Shown: positions 49,396-57,809, numbered from the stretch's first letter. The stretch: 64,000 bases of DNA from an uncultured Allorhizobium sp. (GCA_958439205.1 OY288189.1:3735001-3799000); one strand, 5' to 3'. A program made the numbers and translations. Notes: generated by a model from the letters alone, not told the origin.

Positions 49396-51461
49396 ATAGT
49401 CAGCTACGGCTGTCACTCATCGACCAAGTCAGCGCGCGTGCGAGAAACATCACCGGAGCGCTGTCTGGCCTTAATCGACAGTCTTTAATGATCGCCGGCC
49501 TTACAACGCGCCTGGCAGCCTTCGGCGCCGGCTACATCGGCATCACCCAAGGCATCGGCGGCACGTTCGGACAGGCCAGCGGCCTTCAAGCACAGCTTAC
49601 GGAAGTAGGCATCAAGGCCAACCTGTCGAGTGAAGCCCTCGCACAGATGCAGCGCCGGTTGACGGCACTGTCCGGACCGACAAACCAGGCGACGACCGAC
49701 CTTGTGGCTGCTGTCGACGTAATGACCGGCATGGGCCTATCCGCAGATGACGCGGTCGGCTCTATCGACGCCGTCGGCAAGGCGGCAACGGCAACCGGCG
49801 CGACGATCGCCGACCTGTCGAGCGCCACCGTGTCGGTGATGCAAAATCTCAAGGTGCCTGCAAATCAGATGACAGCGGCTCTCGATGCCATGGCATCAGC
49901 CGGCAACAACGGCGCGTTCGAACTGAAGGCTATGGCGCAGTACATCCCCAGTCTGGGCGCCGCATATCAGGCGTTTGGCCAGCAAGGCGTGGGCGCTGTC
50001 GCTGACCTGGCATCGGCCCTGCAGATCGTGCGCACCGGCACGGGTGACGAATCCACCGCCGCCAATGCCCTGGCGAACCTCCTCCAAAAGCTGAACGCGC
50101 CACAGACCCGAACCGCCTTCAAGAAGATGGGCGTTGATCTCGGCAAGCAGATGGAGAAGGCCACGGCTCGCGGCATGACGCCGATCGAGGCCATCGCCGA
50201 AATCACCAACGACACGCTCAAGGGCGACCTGTCCAAGATGGGCGACCTCTTCGCGGATTCTGAAGTGCAGCGCGCGCTTCGTCCGTTGCTCCAGAACATG
50301 AGTGAGTACCGCCGCATCCGTGACGAGGCGAACCGGGCCGACGGGACTGTCGCCGATAGCTTCAATCGCCGCATGGGCGACGCCAACCAGAAGATCCGCG
50401 CCTTCCAGATCAGGATGCAGAACGTCGGCGCGTCGATTGGCGCCAACCTGCTCGAGCCAATCGGGCGGGTGGCGGATCATCTGTCCTACATCTTCGACAC
50501 GGCCGACCAGCGCGTGACTGTCTTCGACCGTATGGCAACGGCATTCAAGTCGTTTGCGGCTGGCCTCGGCCTTGATGGCGGCGGGCTCACCAAGATCAGC
50601 GAGATGCTTTTCGGCATCGCAGGTCCTGATGGCGTCGCGGCCGGCGAAGAGCTTGGCCGGATCTCTTACAGGTTCCGCCAGTTCGGCGAGAGCGTTCGCG
50701 GCGTAACGACGGCAGTTTCCAACAGCAAAATCGGCATGTTCTTGACCGAGCTCGGCGCCGTTCTGGCTGGCTTGGTAATGTCGAAATGGTTCCGGTTATT
50801 CGCCGTGGCGGCGGGCATTGCAGCAATCATCTCTGCTGTGCAGGGCGCGGGCTCGATTGGCGAGTTTGTCGAGAACCTCAAGGCGTTGTCGGTCATGGAG
50901 TGGGCGGGTATCGCCGCCGGTCTGCTCATTATCGCGTCAAAGGCTGCCGCAGCAGCCAAGGCGATCCGCTCGCTCACGTCAGCGAGCCGTGCCATCCCGA
51001 AAGGCGCACCGGCAACCCCTGGCACCCCGGCGGCGCCCGGTGGCGGGCTTGGTGGTATTCTCAAGGGTATCAGCGCCGCGGCGCTCGCCTTGGGCGTGGT
51101 GACGACGCTTGGCGGCGCAGGCGAGGTTCGCCAACTGTCCGCCGAAGAGCAGGCCATGATGTTCCGGCCACGTGAGGAAAAGCCCCGCGGTCCAGACTAT
51201 GGCGGACTGACGCGAGATCCTGGCGCGCATGCTGACAGGCTGATGGGCGCGATCGATGCCAGTGCGCTGCGGACCGCTATGGCACCGCAGGGAGTGCAGG
51301 ACGTCAAAGTGACGAACCCCGCGCGGCCTGTTTTCCACCTGTCGGTGGTTCAGCATATCATGAGTTCGGATCCTCAGGCTGCAGGAACGGCGGCTGCCAA
51401 CCAACTCGGGAGCGCGGTCAAGTCTGCAGTCGAGGGCAGTTATTCGGACGGGCCGCAGTGA
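49383..51461 (+). CDS. Tail tape measure protein
   Basis: A 692-residue TP901-type tape measure protein. It opens MAVLNSQLRLSLIDQVSARARN and has the conserved block LSSEALAQMQRRLTAL to TNQATTDLVAAVDVMTGMGL, then SVMQNLKVPANQMTAALDAMA. Hydrophobic stretches lie at about residues 460-480 and 515-540, a usual feature, used for DNA passage through the host membrane. At roughly 1.5 angstrom per residue it would set a tail of about 100 nm, which implies a real siphovirus-like tail. No tube gene is found in the element. Confidence 0.9.
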   Translation: MAVLNSQLRLSLIDQVSARARNITGALSGLNRQSLMIAGLTTRLAAFGAGYIGITQGIGGTFGQASGLQAQLTEVGIKANLSSEALAQMQRRLTALSGPTNQATTDLVAAVDVMTGMGLSADDAVGSIDAVGKAATATGATIADLSSATVSVMQNLKVPANQMTAALDAMASAGNNGAFELKAMAQYIPSLGAAYQAFGQQGVGAVADLASALQIVRTGTGDESTAANALANLLQKLNAPQTRTAFKKMGVDLGKQMEKATARGMTPIEAIAEITNDTLKGDLSKMGDLFADSEVQRALRPLLQNMSEYRRIRDEANRADGTVADSFNRRMGDANQKIRAFQIRMQNVGASIGANLLEPIGRVADHLSYIFDTADQRVTVFDRMATAFKSFAAGLGLDGGGLTKISEMLFGIAGPDGVAAGEELGRISYRFRQFGESVRGVTTAVSNSKIGMFLTELGAVLAGLVMSKWFRLFAVAAGIAAIISAVQGAGSIGEFVENLKALSVMEWAGIAAGLLIIASKAAAAAKAIRSLTSASRAIPKGAPATPGTPAAPGGGLGGILKGISAAALALGVVTTLGGAGEVRQLSAEEQAMMFRPREEKPRGPDYGGLTRDPGAHADRLMGAIDASALRTAMAPQGVQDVKVTNPARPVFHLSVVQHIMSSDPQAAGTAAANQLGSAVKSAVEGSYSDGPQ

Positions 51462-51513
51462 CCGGACGGCCTTCGGGCCGTCCTCGCGGGCACATCAAAC
51501 AAGGAAATTGAGA

Positions 51514-51906
51514 ATGGAAGACCAATCGCGGATCTCGATCCGCAACCTTGAGCGTATCGAAAAAACTACTCGCTCCAGCGACAAGCTCCTGGCCAAATTT
51601 GATGTCGGTATCGGTGGCATTAACCTCCTTGGCTGCGCGCTCGTCGAGGCGGGGGATGGCTACCAGGCCGTCCTCCTACCGGGACGGGTGCGTGGAGATG
51701 GGAGGCGCCCTGTCTTCATCGCAGATGCGGGCTTGCGGCTCCGACTGCTGCGGCTGGTGCAGTTGAAGCTCGCGCGCAGCGTAGAACCGGCCGGCGCAAC
51801 ACCAACATGGCGCGACGGCGACAAATGGTCGAAGCCCGGCGCCACCTGGACAAACACCAGCGGCAACGCCGCAGAAAACGAGTCGCTGGCGCTAGCTGGC
51901 CTCTAA
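51514..51906 (+). CDS. Element tail-region protein (130 residues)
   Basis: Starts MEDQSRISIRNLERIEKTTR at 51514 with AAGGAAATTGAG upstream. A helical first part (EKTTRSSDKLLAKFDVGIGG) is followed by a beta-rich region (YQAVLLPGRVRGDGRRPVFIA) and a Trp-rich end (ATPTWRDGDKWSKPGATWTN). Position between tape measure and fibre suggests a tail or fibre-attachment protein. Unrecognised by sequence. Confidence 0.6.
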   Translation: MEDQSRISIRNLERIEKTTRSSDKLLAKFDVGIGGINLLGCALVEAGDGYQAVLLPGRVRGDGRRPVFIADAGLRLRLLRLVQLKLARSVEPAGATPTWRDGDKWSKPGATWTNTSGNAAENESLALAGL

Positions 51907-51919
51907 GGATATCCCCGAC

Positions 51920-52795
51920 ATGGTTACACTGAACACCACGCCGAATAGGGCGTATCAAGAGCCCTTCCTTGGCAACGAGTTGAGCATCGACATCGGCCGG
52001 CTGGTCGCCGCCCTACGCGCCATCGACACAGACATGGCCGCGGCCTTTGCGCAGATTGTGGCGAAGGCGTCTTTGGCGTCTCCAAGCTTCACGGGCGTGC
52101 CAACGGTTCCGACAGCGGCGCCGGGTACCGACACTGGGCAAGCCGCGTCTACAGCTTTCGTCCGCGCTGCGATTGCGGCGCTGGTTGACAGTTCGCCTGG
52201 CGCGCTCGACACGCTGAACGAGCTTGCGGCGGCGCTGGGCGACGACCCGAACTTCTCGACGACTGTTCTGACGGCGATTGGGCTGAAGGCTGATGCCGCG
52301 GCTACGACTGCGGCTTTGGCGGGGAAGCAGCCACTTGATGCGATGCTTACGGCCTTGGCGGCGCTGACGTCCGCAAACGGCAAGTTCCTCGCCTTTTCCG
52401 GGGCTGATTCCCCGGCGCTTCGCGACATTGTCGGAACCGTCTCACAGTCCGGTGGGACGCCAACGGGCGCCATCTTTGAGAGAGGGTCAAACGCAAACGG
52501 CGAGTATGTCCGCTACGCGGACGGCACGCAGATTTGCACCTTCACACGGACGGTGTCGTTCACAACCTCGACGGCGGGAAATATCCATCGAGACACGTCT
52601 AGTTTCGGCAACTGGACGCTTCCCGTCGCTTTTGCGTCAAACCCTTTTGTCGTAGCGACGGCGATTGGGACGAACCCTTGGGGTGGGGTCAGCGGCATAA
52701 CCACGACTACAGCTACCATTATTCTGTTTTCCGCGATTGCCCTGAGTGGTGCGAGTGTCACCATGACGCTCCAAGCCACAGGCCGCTGGTTCTAG
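51920..52795 (+). CDS. Tail fibre protein
   Basis: A 291-residue fibre. After an N-terminal segment that probably attaches to the tail (TPNRAYQEPFLGNELSIDIG) it has the phage tail-fibre repeat SPSFTGVPTVPTAAPGTDTG and a second copy-like region (GALDTLNELAAALGDDPNFS), typical of lambda-like fibres. The C-terminal third is Thr/Ser-rich beta structure, likely the receptor-binding tip (SGGTPTGAIFERG to TMTLQATGRWF). The ending GRWF is common in tail fibre tips. Confidence 0.85.
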   Translation: MVTLNTTPNRAYQEPFLGNELSIDIGRLVAALRAIDTDMAAAFAQIVAKASLASPSFTGVPTVPTAAPGTDTGQAASTAFVRAAIAALVDSSPGALDTLNELAAALGDDPNFSTTVLTAIGLKADAAATTAALAGKQPLDAMLTALAALTSANGKFLAFSGADSPALRDIVGTVSQSGGTPTGAIFERGSNANGEYVRYADGTQICTFTRTVSFTTSTAGNIHRDTSSFGNWTLPVAFASNPFVVATAIGTNPWGGVSGITTTTATIILFSAIALSGASVTMTLQATGRWF

Positions 52796-52809
52796 GCGGG
52801 GGCGGAAAA

Positions 52810-53727
52810 ATGACTACTTACCACATTCCGCAAGACTTCCCCACACTCCAGGCCGCATTTGAGGCGCTGGGGTCGTTCCCCGATCAAACCGTGGTGAACA
52901 TTTCGAGCGGCCACGCTCTGACCGCCGGCCTACGTCTTGATGGCGGTGATTACACCAGGGTCCGGATTACGGCCGATGACGCAATCGTCATGCTCGCTTC
53001 ATCTTTCGACATGGCGGAAATCGTCTTCTATGGCGACCGTTGCCGGATGCCCGTGCTGGAATGCCTGATCGATGCAGACGGACGCGGGCGGCACGGCATC
53101 TTCATTGACTCCGGATCGTTCATGGAAATCGCTCCCGGCGCTGGGATCAATCATCCTGGCGTGTTCGGACTCTACGCAAATCGCGGGTCCGTCGCCATCT
53201 GCAACGGCGCAAACTTCCGCGAAGCAGGGGCGAATGGTACAAGCGAAGCTCAGGCCGGCGGAACCGGAATTTCAGCCCGTCGTGGCTCTATCGTTCACGC
53301 CGACGAAGCTGATGTGCGCGGTTCGCTCATGTATGGGATTTCAGCCTCTCAAGCTTCTATGGTGAGCTTCAATGCCGGCATCGCTGCCGGTTGTGGACGC
53401 CATAATATTCGGGCGGAAGAGGGGTCAATCCTGACATGCAAGAACGCGTCGGCTCGCGATGCTGGCGCGTTTGGATGTTACGCATGGCAAGGGGCCGTTA
53501 TCAACGCTCAAGGCGCCGACGTGGCAAAGAATTCCGCCGGCAGCACCCAGCGAGGATTCTATGCTGCGGAAGGCTCGACCATCAACGCTGAGGGCGGAAA
53601 CGCGCTGTACGTGACCCAATCTGGGTTTACCGTCGCCGATGGATCCACGATCAACGCCAGCGGCGGTCAAGGTAGCCTTAGCAAAGCGGCAAATTCTATC
53701 AACGCGGCTGGCGTGATCTATCGATAG
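52810..53727 (+). CDS. Parallel beta-helix spike protein
   Basis: A 305-residue protein from ATG 52810. It starts MTTYHIPQDFPTLQAAFEAL, the common head of pectin-lyase-like phage proteins. The body consists of about ten beta-helix turns with repeated small residues: GISARRGSIVHADEADVRG, ASQASMVSFNAGIAAGCGR, YAAEGSTINAEGGNALYV, VADGSTINASGGQGS. It may bind or cut a surface polysaccharide. Catalytic residues cannot be assigned. Last gene of the rightward tail unit. Confidence 0.8.
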   Translation: MTTYHIPQDFPTLQAAFEALGSFPDQTVVNISSGHALTAGLRLDGGDYTRVRITADDAIVMLASSFDMAEIVFYGDRCRMPVLECLIDADGRGRHGIFIDSGSFMEIAPGAGINHPGVFGLYANRGSVAICNGANFREAGANGTSEAQAGGTGISARRGSIVHADEADVRGSLMYGISASQASMVSFNAGIAAGCGRHNIRAEEGSILTCKNASARDAGAFGCYAWQGAVINAQGADVAKNSAGSTQRGFYAAEGSTINAEGGNALYVTQSGFTVADGSTINASGGQGSLSKAANSINAAGVIYR

Positions 53728-54205
53728 GGATTAGCCAAAGTGTGAGTGTGGTTTGGTCTCGGGCGGTCTTAGGGCCGTGGGTGCGGGCGGTCGAGGGGGC
53801 TTTGGGGCTTGGTCTCGACTATCTCGGGGAAGACACGACAGGTATCGCGCCCGCCGACCTAAGATTTCAGAGGCCGCTGAAATTATCAATTATCAAATTT
53901 AGCGCTCGCGCAAATGAGGGTGCAACGGGCAGAAATATGGGGACATTTTGCACCGGCGAGCCAGTCTAAACTTGCATGCAATGCAACGATGCGGCAACCT
54001 TGCGACAACCGCGGACGAGGAGAGGACGGTTGCAGCCATCCTCTCCTCTTGCGGGGAGCCAGCAGTAATAGGGGCGGCCTGTGATGCGTTGTTAGCGCGG
54101 CCGTTCCCTTGACTGCGAAACCAATATGCCAGATCTAGCAGCCCTAAAGGGCGTTGAACGGCCTAAATCCACAGCGAAAATGTTTTTGGTTTGTTCTCGC
54201 AAGCC
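53728..54205. other. Gap between tail unit and leftward regulators
   Basis: Nearly 480 bases without a supported gene. It contains an AT-rich patch near 53885-53905 and the 10-base palindrome TTGCATGCAA at 53972-53981. A 75-codon frame at the left lacks ribosome site and coding character. It may be scar tissue where other phage genes were lost. Confidence 0.4.
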
Positions 54206-54493
54206 TTAAGGCTTCGCATTACGCCGCGCATCCCGCTCCCGCTTCCACCGCTGAAAATCAGTTTCCTTTCGGTTTTCGCGCTCCCACCGATCAAAAGCAT
54301 CCTCGCCGCCATCCCGCGCCAGTCCGCTGATCTCGTCAAGCTTGGCGTCGATCGCCCGCTTGTCCCACTTACGCGTGCCAGGGATTGCCGGCGGCATTTT
54401 GTGCGACGCCACCCACATGGAGAAACATGTCGGACTGATACCGCAATAGGCGGCGGCCTCCTTCCGGCCGATGAGGCGCGGTTCGTCAGTCAT
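54206..54493 (-). CDS. Small helix-turn-helix protein, AlpA/excisionase-like
   Basis: A 95-residue protein beginning MTDEPRLIGRKEAAAYCGISPTCFSMWVASHKMPPAIPGTRKW, the winged-helix pattern of AlpA or excisionase proteins. The basic tail ENRKETDFQRWKRERDARR would touch DNA. Its ATG overlaps the stop of the upstream gene by four bases, so the three leftward genes 54.2-55.3 kb form one unit. Confidence 0.75.
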   Translation of the reverse strand: MTDEPRLIGRKEAAAYCGISPTCFSMWVASHKMPPAIPGTRKWDKRAIDAKLDEISGLARDGGEDAFDRWERENRKETDFQRWKRERDARRNAKP

Positions 54494-54759
54494 TTGCGCC
54501 TCCTGCTAAACGTCCCCAGCCGCTCCTCACCATCTGGGGCAGCAAAGCCTGCGGTTAGCCCGAGGTAGCCGTCATAGAACTTGATAATTAGGGGAACCGG
54601 TCTGCCGTTGTGAAGCGAATCCACGCGCGGAAATCCCTTGCGCTCGAGTTGCGGAATGACGGTCTCGACCCACATCGCAGCGCGCTCCTTGCCGACGATG
54701 GCAACGGCAAGCTGCTGGTCTGTTGCAAAGAGGGGAAGGTTGGCCAACGGGCTATTCAT
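54490..54759 (-). CDS. Small element protein, probable DNA-binding accessory factor
   Basis: The start MNSPLANLPLFATDQQLAVA at 54759 has AGGA six bases upstream; an ATG two codons earlier is also possible. The 89-residue protein has a helix-turn-helix-like ATDQQLAVAIVGKERAAMWVETVI with PQLERKGFPRVD, as in phage regulators that read a short recognition helix. Overlaps its neighbours on both sides. Confidence 0.65.
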   Translation of the reverse strand: MNSPLANLPLFATDQQLAVAIVGKERAAMWVETVIPQLERKGFPRVDSLHNGRPVPLIIKFYDGYLGLTAGFAAPDGEERLGTFSRRRK

Positions 54760-55288
54760 CGGCATTCCTAGCCCACTTGCCAGGCGACTTGCCGTGCTTG
54801 ATGCGGAGTTTAGCCCAGCGGTCGACCTTATCAATCTGGTCGCGTCCTTCCCGAGTGATATGGATCCGCGGGTTCTCTTCTGCGTCGCGACTGATCTCCA
54901 CCGCGAGGCCAAGCCTGATCAGTTTTTCGATCGTTCGCGGACCGGCACGCTGTAGCTCCCTGTGGGTGCATGGCGCCTTTCTCCTGCCCAGTAAGCGAAG
55001 CACCCCGAACTCACGGCAATCGACGGGGACGCGTGGGGGAAGAAGCCACCGCATATCGGAGAACCAAGGGTCATTCGCTCGAACATGGACTGTCGGAGGC
55101 CTTCGCTCCCTTTCTGGCTCGCGCAGTACGCCCCAGATGCCCAGCAGGTCGGTCTCGGAGAATAGGTATTGTCGGCCGACGCGCGAGCAGAGGCCATATT
55201 TCCGCGCCAACTTTATGAGGCCGCGCCGTGTGAGCCGCAGCCGTTCGGCGGCTTCGTCGGTCGTGTAAATTGTATCGAGTGGATCCAC
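54752..55288 (-). CDS. Helix-turn-helix element protein (178 residues)
   Basis: The GTG at 55288 is chosen because GGAGG lies five bases upstream; a GTG four codons earlier has no such site. The protein starts VDPLDTIYTTDEAAERLRLTRRGLIKLARKYG, an excisionase/HTH_17 fold, and ends with a second winged-helix-like region (ELQRAGPRTIEKLIRLGLAVEIS). Head of the leftward three-gene unit. It probably regulates the element. Confidence 0.75.
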   Translation of the reverse strand: MDPLDTIYTTDEAAERLRLTRRGLIKLARKYGLCSRVGRQYLFSETDLLGIWGVLREPERERRPPTVHVRANDPWFSDMRWLLPPRVPVDCREFGVLRLLGRRKAPCTHRELQRAGPRTIEKLIRLGLAVEISRDAEENPRIHITREGRDQIDKVDRWAKLRIKHGKSPGKWARNADE

Positions 55289-55418
55289 ATGGACCTCCAC
55301 AAAAAAGGTTACAAGATTGCCGCCGGCACGGATGCCGAAAGCGTCTCAAGTCTCCTCAGTGGTGGTGGTCGCGGCTGGTGAGGCCGATATAAATCGGTAA
55401 TATTTCAGGCCAGTTTGG

Positions 55419-55994
55419 TCAACCTATCAAGGACGCGACCTGGAGCGGCGGAAGAATGTGCGCGTCGGCGAACTCCGGATGCCGCGTCAGCCGCTGGAAC
55501 TCTATGTCGCGAGTAACGAAGATGTCTCTTTTGGCGTAGTCGTGAGCCCAAAAAGCCTGAACATCGCAGAGGCGATTTTTCCACTTGCTAAAGTGCGTTG
55601 ATGACGTGTCGTTCTGTTTTACCCCTTTAGCGGCTGCGTAGGTTGGCCAGTCGGGGGCGACGTTCGGGAACATCGCTTTAAAGATCAGCCCTTCGCGCGT
55701 TTTCATCGCTTCGTCAGGGCGTATCCCATGCCCCCAAAACGAGATATCCCAATATGCAATCGCAGGAAGCACCGGCAGGGGCGGAAAGCCTAGTGCCTCC
55801 AAGCGATCTGTGAAAAGTGAAAAACTCTGAAGGTATCCACCATCCTTCTGCCGCTCGTGCGCGCCAGAGCAGACCAGCGCCAGATCCACGCGGCCCTCCG
55901 CATGAGCGGTGGCAAGCGCCATAACGGCTTCGGAGCCCTCTCGTTGCTCGTCGACGTCGATTATGCAGTTCGTATCGAGCGTTAGCTTCAGCAT
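55419..55994 (-). CDS. PIN-domain protein, putative toxin or nuclease
   Basis: A 191-residue PIN-like nuclease. The first acidic site is KLTLDTNCIIDVDE (Asp 7 and following Asp). Later acidic residues lie in CDVQAFWAHDYAKRDIFVTRDIEF, which places the second and third catalytic Asp. The long middle part is larger than in VapC toxins (about 130 residues). Its start overlaps the XRE gene stop by seven bases. The pair looks like an antitoxin-toxin or a defence module. Confidence 0.75.
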   Translation of the reverse strand: MLKLTLDTNCIIDVDEQREGSEAVMALATAHAEGRVDLALVCSGAHERQKDGGYLQSFSLFTDRLEALGFPPLPVLPAIAYWDISFWGHGIRPDEAMKTREGLIFKAMFPNVAPDWPTYAAAKGVKQNDTSSTHFSKWKNRLCDVQAFWAHDYAKRDIFVTRDIEFQRLTRHPEFADAHILPPLQVASLIG

Positions 55995-56230
55995 GCCACG
56001 TCCCGTAGTCGCACGCCTGGACCGCCGGCTGTGCTAGTCGCGTTGTCGTCGATGAAGACGACGCCGGCTTGTTCGAGGCATCTTCGCAGCGTGTCTATTG
56101 TCGACTGCTTGGCGTCATTCCCGTTCTCGATCCGTGAAATTGTGTTTGCCGTGATGCCGGACATCTCCGCCAATTCCCGCACGCCCTTGCCGATGGCAGC
56201 CCTGGCCATCCTCAACTGAATAGCATTCAT
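55988..56230 (-). CDS. XRE-family repressor coupled to the PIN gene
   Basis: The ATG at 56230 gives MNAIQLRMARAAIGKGVREL, an ordinary XRE start. The helix-turn-helix is GVRELAEMSGITANTISRIENG. The protein is 80 residues; the tail LEQAGVVFIDDNATSTAGGPGVRLR is that of rhizobial small XRE regulators. It stands before the PIN gene on the same transcript and faces an operator pair, so it probably represses its own promoter and the divergent one. Confidence 0.82.
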   Translation of the reverse strand: MNAIQLRMARAAIGKGVRELAEMSGITANTISRIENGNDAKQSTIDTLRRCLEQAGVVFIDDNATSTAGGPGVRLRDVAC

Positions 56231-56231
56231 T

Positions 56232-56296
56232 TTGTACAGTGTCCAAATTGGCGTTGACATTAACCATATAGCGGCTATTGTGGTGACACTGTACAA
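56232..56296. promoter_or_regulatory. Twin operators and divergent promoter of the XRE gene
   Basis: TTGTACAGTGTC at 56232-56243 and its exact inverse GACACTGTACAA at 56285-56296 face each other across 41 bases. Between them TTGACA (56254-56259) and TATTGT (56276-56281), 16 bases apart, form a promoter towards the gene at 56332. One operator touches the XRE start. Confidence 0.7.
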
Positions 56297-56331
56297 GCGC
56301 ATGTGGACACGCACAACACGGGAGCGATGAC

Positions 56332-56766
56332 ATGGTTAAGGAAGCAAGCACACAAACCGAATTGGGCCAGGCAATCACTGCAGACATTTTTGCCCAACTG
56401 GCCGCCGGAATCATCGCCGACAAACGCGCTGCGGATGCTGAGGGGCGCTCCCTCGACGTATACGACGACCGACTTTCGGCGCTAGAGACGGAGATATCCT
56501 TCCACACTGCAAAGACCCCGGCCGGCGCACTTTATCAACTCGGTGTCGCCAAGTGTGGCCTCGACACTCTCGCGGCCGAATGGATTCATGACGGCTCACA
56601 CGAGGGCGAGCTATACCGTAACATCGAACGCCTTATCATCCAGGCAATCCGCTACGTCGAAATCTCGACAGGCGTGACTAGGGAGAGCGCCGGCCTTTCG
56701 TACTATGGGGAACCAAAGCACGATGCGGTTGCTTTCGGAGCACCCGTTCCGGCTGTCGCTGCCTAA
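56332..56766 (+). CDS. Element hypothetical protein (144 residues)
   Basis: Begins MVKEASTQTELGQAITADIFAQLA and is largely helical, with a mid part FHTAKTPAGALYQLGVAKCGLDTLAAEW that looks like a small helical bundle, and a conserved-looking tail RYVEISTGVTRESAGLSYYG. No family recognised. It is driven by the promoter within the twin operators and is probably expressed when the XRE repressor is inactive. A tRNA-like sequence follows eight bases after its stop. Confidence 0.65.
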   Translation: MVKEASTQTELGQAITADIFAQLAAGIIADKRAADAEGRSLDVYDDRLSALETEISFHTAKTPAGALYQLGVAKCGLDTLAAEWIHDGSHEGELYRNIERLIIQAIRYVEISTGVTRESAGLSYYGEPKHDAVAFGAPVPAVAA

Positions 56767-56774
56767 GGAGTTTC

Positions 56775-56851
56775 GCTCACGTACCGGCGGAGGATTTCTA
56801 ACCTTCTAGCCGTAACGGATGATGCGCGTTCGAATCGCGCCGTGAGCTCCA
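56775..56851 (+). tRNA. tRNA-like gene without a D-stem, possible tRNA-Arg(TCT)
   Basis: A 77-nt unit. The acceptor GCTCACG pairs perfectly with CGTGAGC, followed by T and an encoded CCA. The T-arm is perfect: GCGCG, TTCGAAT, CGCGC. The stretch between is odd. No D-stem can be formed. An anticodon-like arm GAGGA-TTTCTAA-CCTTC (one A-C mismatch) would give anticodon TCT, with U33 and A37; a more stable fold pairs CGGC/GCCG outside GGAGG/CCTTC with an eight-base loop. It then has either a short CCG-TAA-CGG variable arm or none. A true but aberrant tRNA, a degenerate one, or a tRNA mimic are all possible. Confidence 0.6.
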
Positions 56852-56905
56852 AAATAGCCGACCACCAATCGGCGACTGCCTGAAAGGGCACACCACCAAG
56901 GAGAC

Positions 56906-56939
56906 CACAGCCGCCCGGCAGCAATGCCGGGCGGCTGTG
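56906..56939. terminator. Long perfect hairpin with GCAA loop
   Basis: A 15-pair stem from CACAGCCGCCCGGCA to its exact complement, closed by the tetraloop GCAA, followed by TTACC. Probably ends the 56.3-56.9 kb unit and may act on both strands. Confidence 0.8.
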
Positions 56940-56956
56940 TTACCTCGCTAGCCCGG

Positions 56957-57154
56957 TCAATCACCTGTTTCTTGCTGCTTCGCGCCGGCACTTTTTCCGT
57001 CGGAGCTCTTCGATCGCTCCTCAAAGCGGTCAGCGCCCTTCGCTAGGTCAGACCCCTTGGCGGCCTCGGTTTTGCGCTCCTCGGCGTCTGCGCTTCTTTG
57101 CAGACCTTCTGCGGCCTCCTTACCGGCTTCCGTCGCTGCGTTTTCGGTTCCCAT
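56957..57154 (-). CDS. Small charged element protein (65 residues)
   Basis: The ATG at 57154 has GGAGG nine bases upstream, a strong start. The protein is MGTENAATEAGKEAAEGLQR and continues as almost all helix of Ala, Glu, Lys, Arg and Asp, ending AGAKQQETGD. It looks disordered or a single long helix. No family recognised. Confidence 0.6.
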   Translation of the reverse strand: MGTENAATEAGKEAAEGLQRSADAEERKTEAAKGSDLAKGADRFEERSKSSDGKSAGAKQQETGD

Positions 57155-57333
57155 GTCCAATTCCTCCGTTGATGGTGGTCAACGAGTGCCGGCAGAGGAG
57201 GTTCCTGGGGAATCGTGACGACGGGCGGGCAGCTTCGCTGGATGGCATCCCATAGGACAGAACGTAAGACACGCCCTGCCCTGCCTGAGGTGAACACCTG
57301 CGGCTGGTACAGAGAGAACGGCCAACGTCCTGG
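57155..57333. other. Short gap between leftward small genes
   Basis: No gene or signal of note; holds the upstream region of the 65-residue protein gene. Confidence 0.3.
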
Positions 57334-57675
57334 CTAGGCTTCAGGTCGGCGTCGTGCCGGCAGTTTCAACTTGTCTGCTTTATCGATTTGGCCTGGCCGT
57401 TGAGGTGGAGTGTTTTGCCGTATGCCGGTAGGCACATACTCGCGCGGCGGCCAGTCTCGGAACTCGACGCCTGTATCTGTGAAATTGATACCGGCGCTGG
57501 TCAACTCGTTCATGATGACGAAAAGCGAGGCTTCGTGCGGCTCGCGCTTGTCCCCCTCCAGGTCCGCGATAGTCGAACGGCTCACGTTCGCACCGTCTGC
57601 AAGATAACCCTGCGACCACCCTAGCAGGGCGCGGGCCGCACGCACCTGAGCAGCAATAAGCGATCTCTCAGACAT
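57334..57675 (-). CDS. Second XRE-family repressor
   Basis: A 113-residue repressor. It starts MSERSLIAAQVRAARALLGW and its helix-turn-helix is SQGYLADGANVSRSTIADLEGDKREPHEASLFVI, a lambda-type XRE domain. The tail NFTDTGVEFRDWPPREYVP is shared by rhizobial XRE regulators. It faces the xis-int genes across a promoter with inverted repeats, and so probably controls excision. Confidence 0.85.
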   Translation of the reverse strand: MSERSLIAAQVRAARALLGWSQGYLADGANVSRSTIADLEGDKREPHEASLFVIMNELTSAGINFTDTGVEFRDWPPREYVPTGIRQNTPPQRPGQIDKADKLKLPARRRPEA

Positions 57676-57685
57676 TTCGACTCAT

Positions 57686-57734
57686 ATCCGACATTTTGAT
57701 TGACAATTTTGTAAATTCAGTCATAATGACGGAT
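57686..57734. promoter_or_regulatory. xis-int promoter with XRE operator
   Basis: ATCCGACAT at 57686-57694 and ATGACGGAT at 57726-57734 are inverse of each other but for one base. They flank TTGACA (57700-57705) and CATAAT (57722-57727), 16 bases apart, a strong rightward promoter. One arm overlaps the -10 box. Confidence 0.65.
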
Positions 57735-57791
57735 ACTAGACATTTAGCGTGATGTCTATCGCACCTGGCCAACAGAGGAGATTTGCCCAAC

Positions 57792-57809
57792 ATGAACACG
57801 ATGCACTGA
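57792..57809 (+). CDS. Five-codon leader peptide before xis-like gene
   Basis: AGAGGAG at about 57772-57778 precedes ATG 57792, which reads MNTMH and stops at TGA 57807-57809. The stop overlaps the next ATG as TGATG. The xis-like gene has no ribosome site of its own, so translation is probably handed over from this leader. Confidence 0.35.
   Translation: MNTMH

Noticed and set aside
53742..53969. 75-codon forward frame after the spike gene
   Set aside because: No ribosome site, no recognisable domain, and composition changes within it; treated as part of a gene-free gap.
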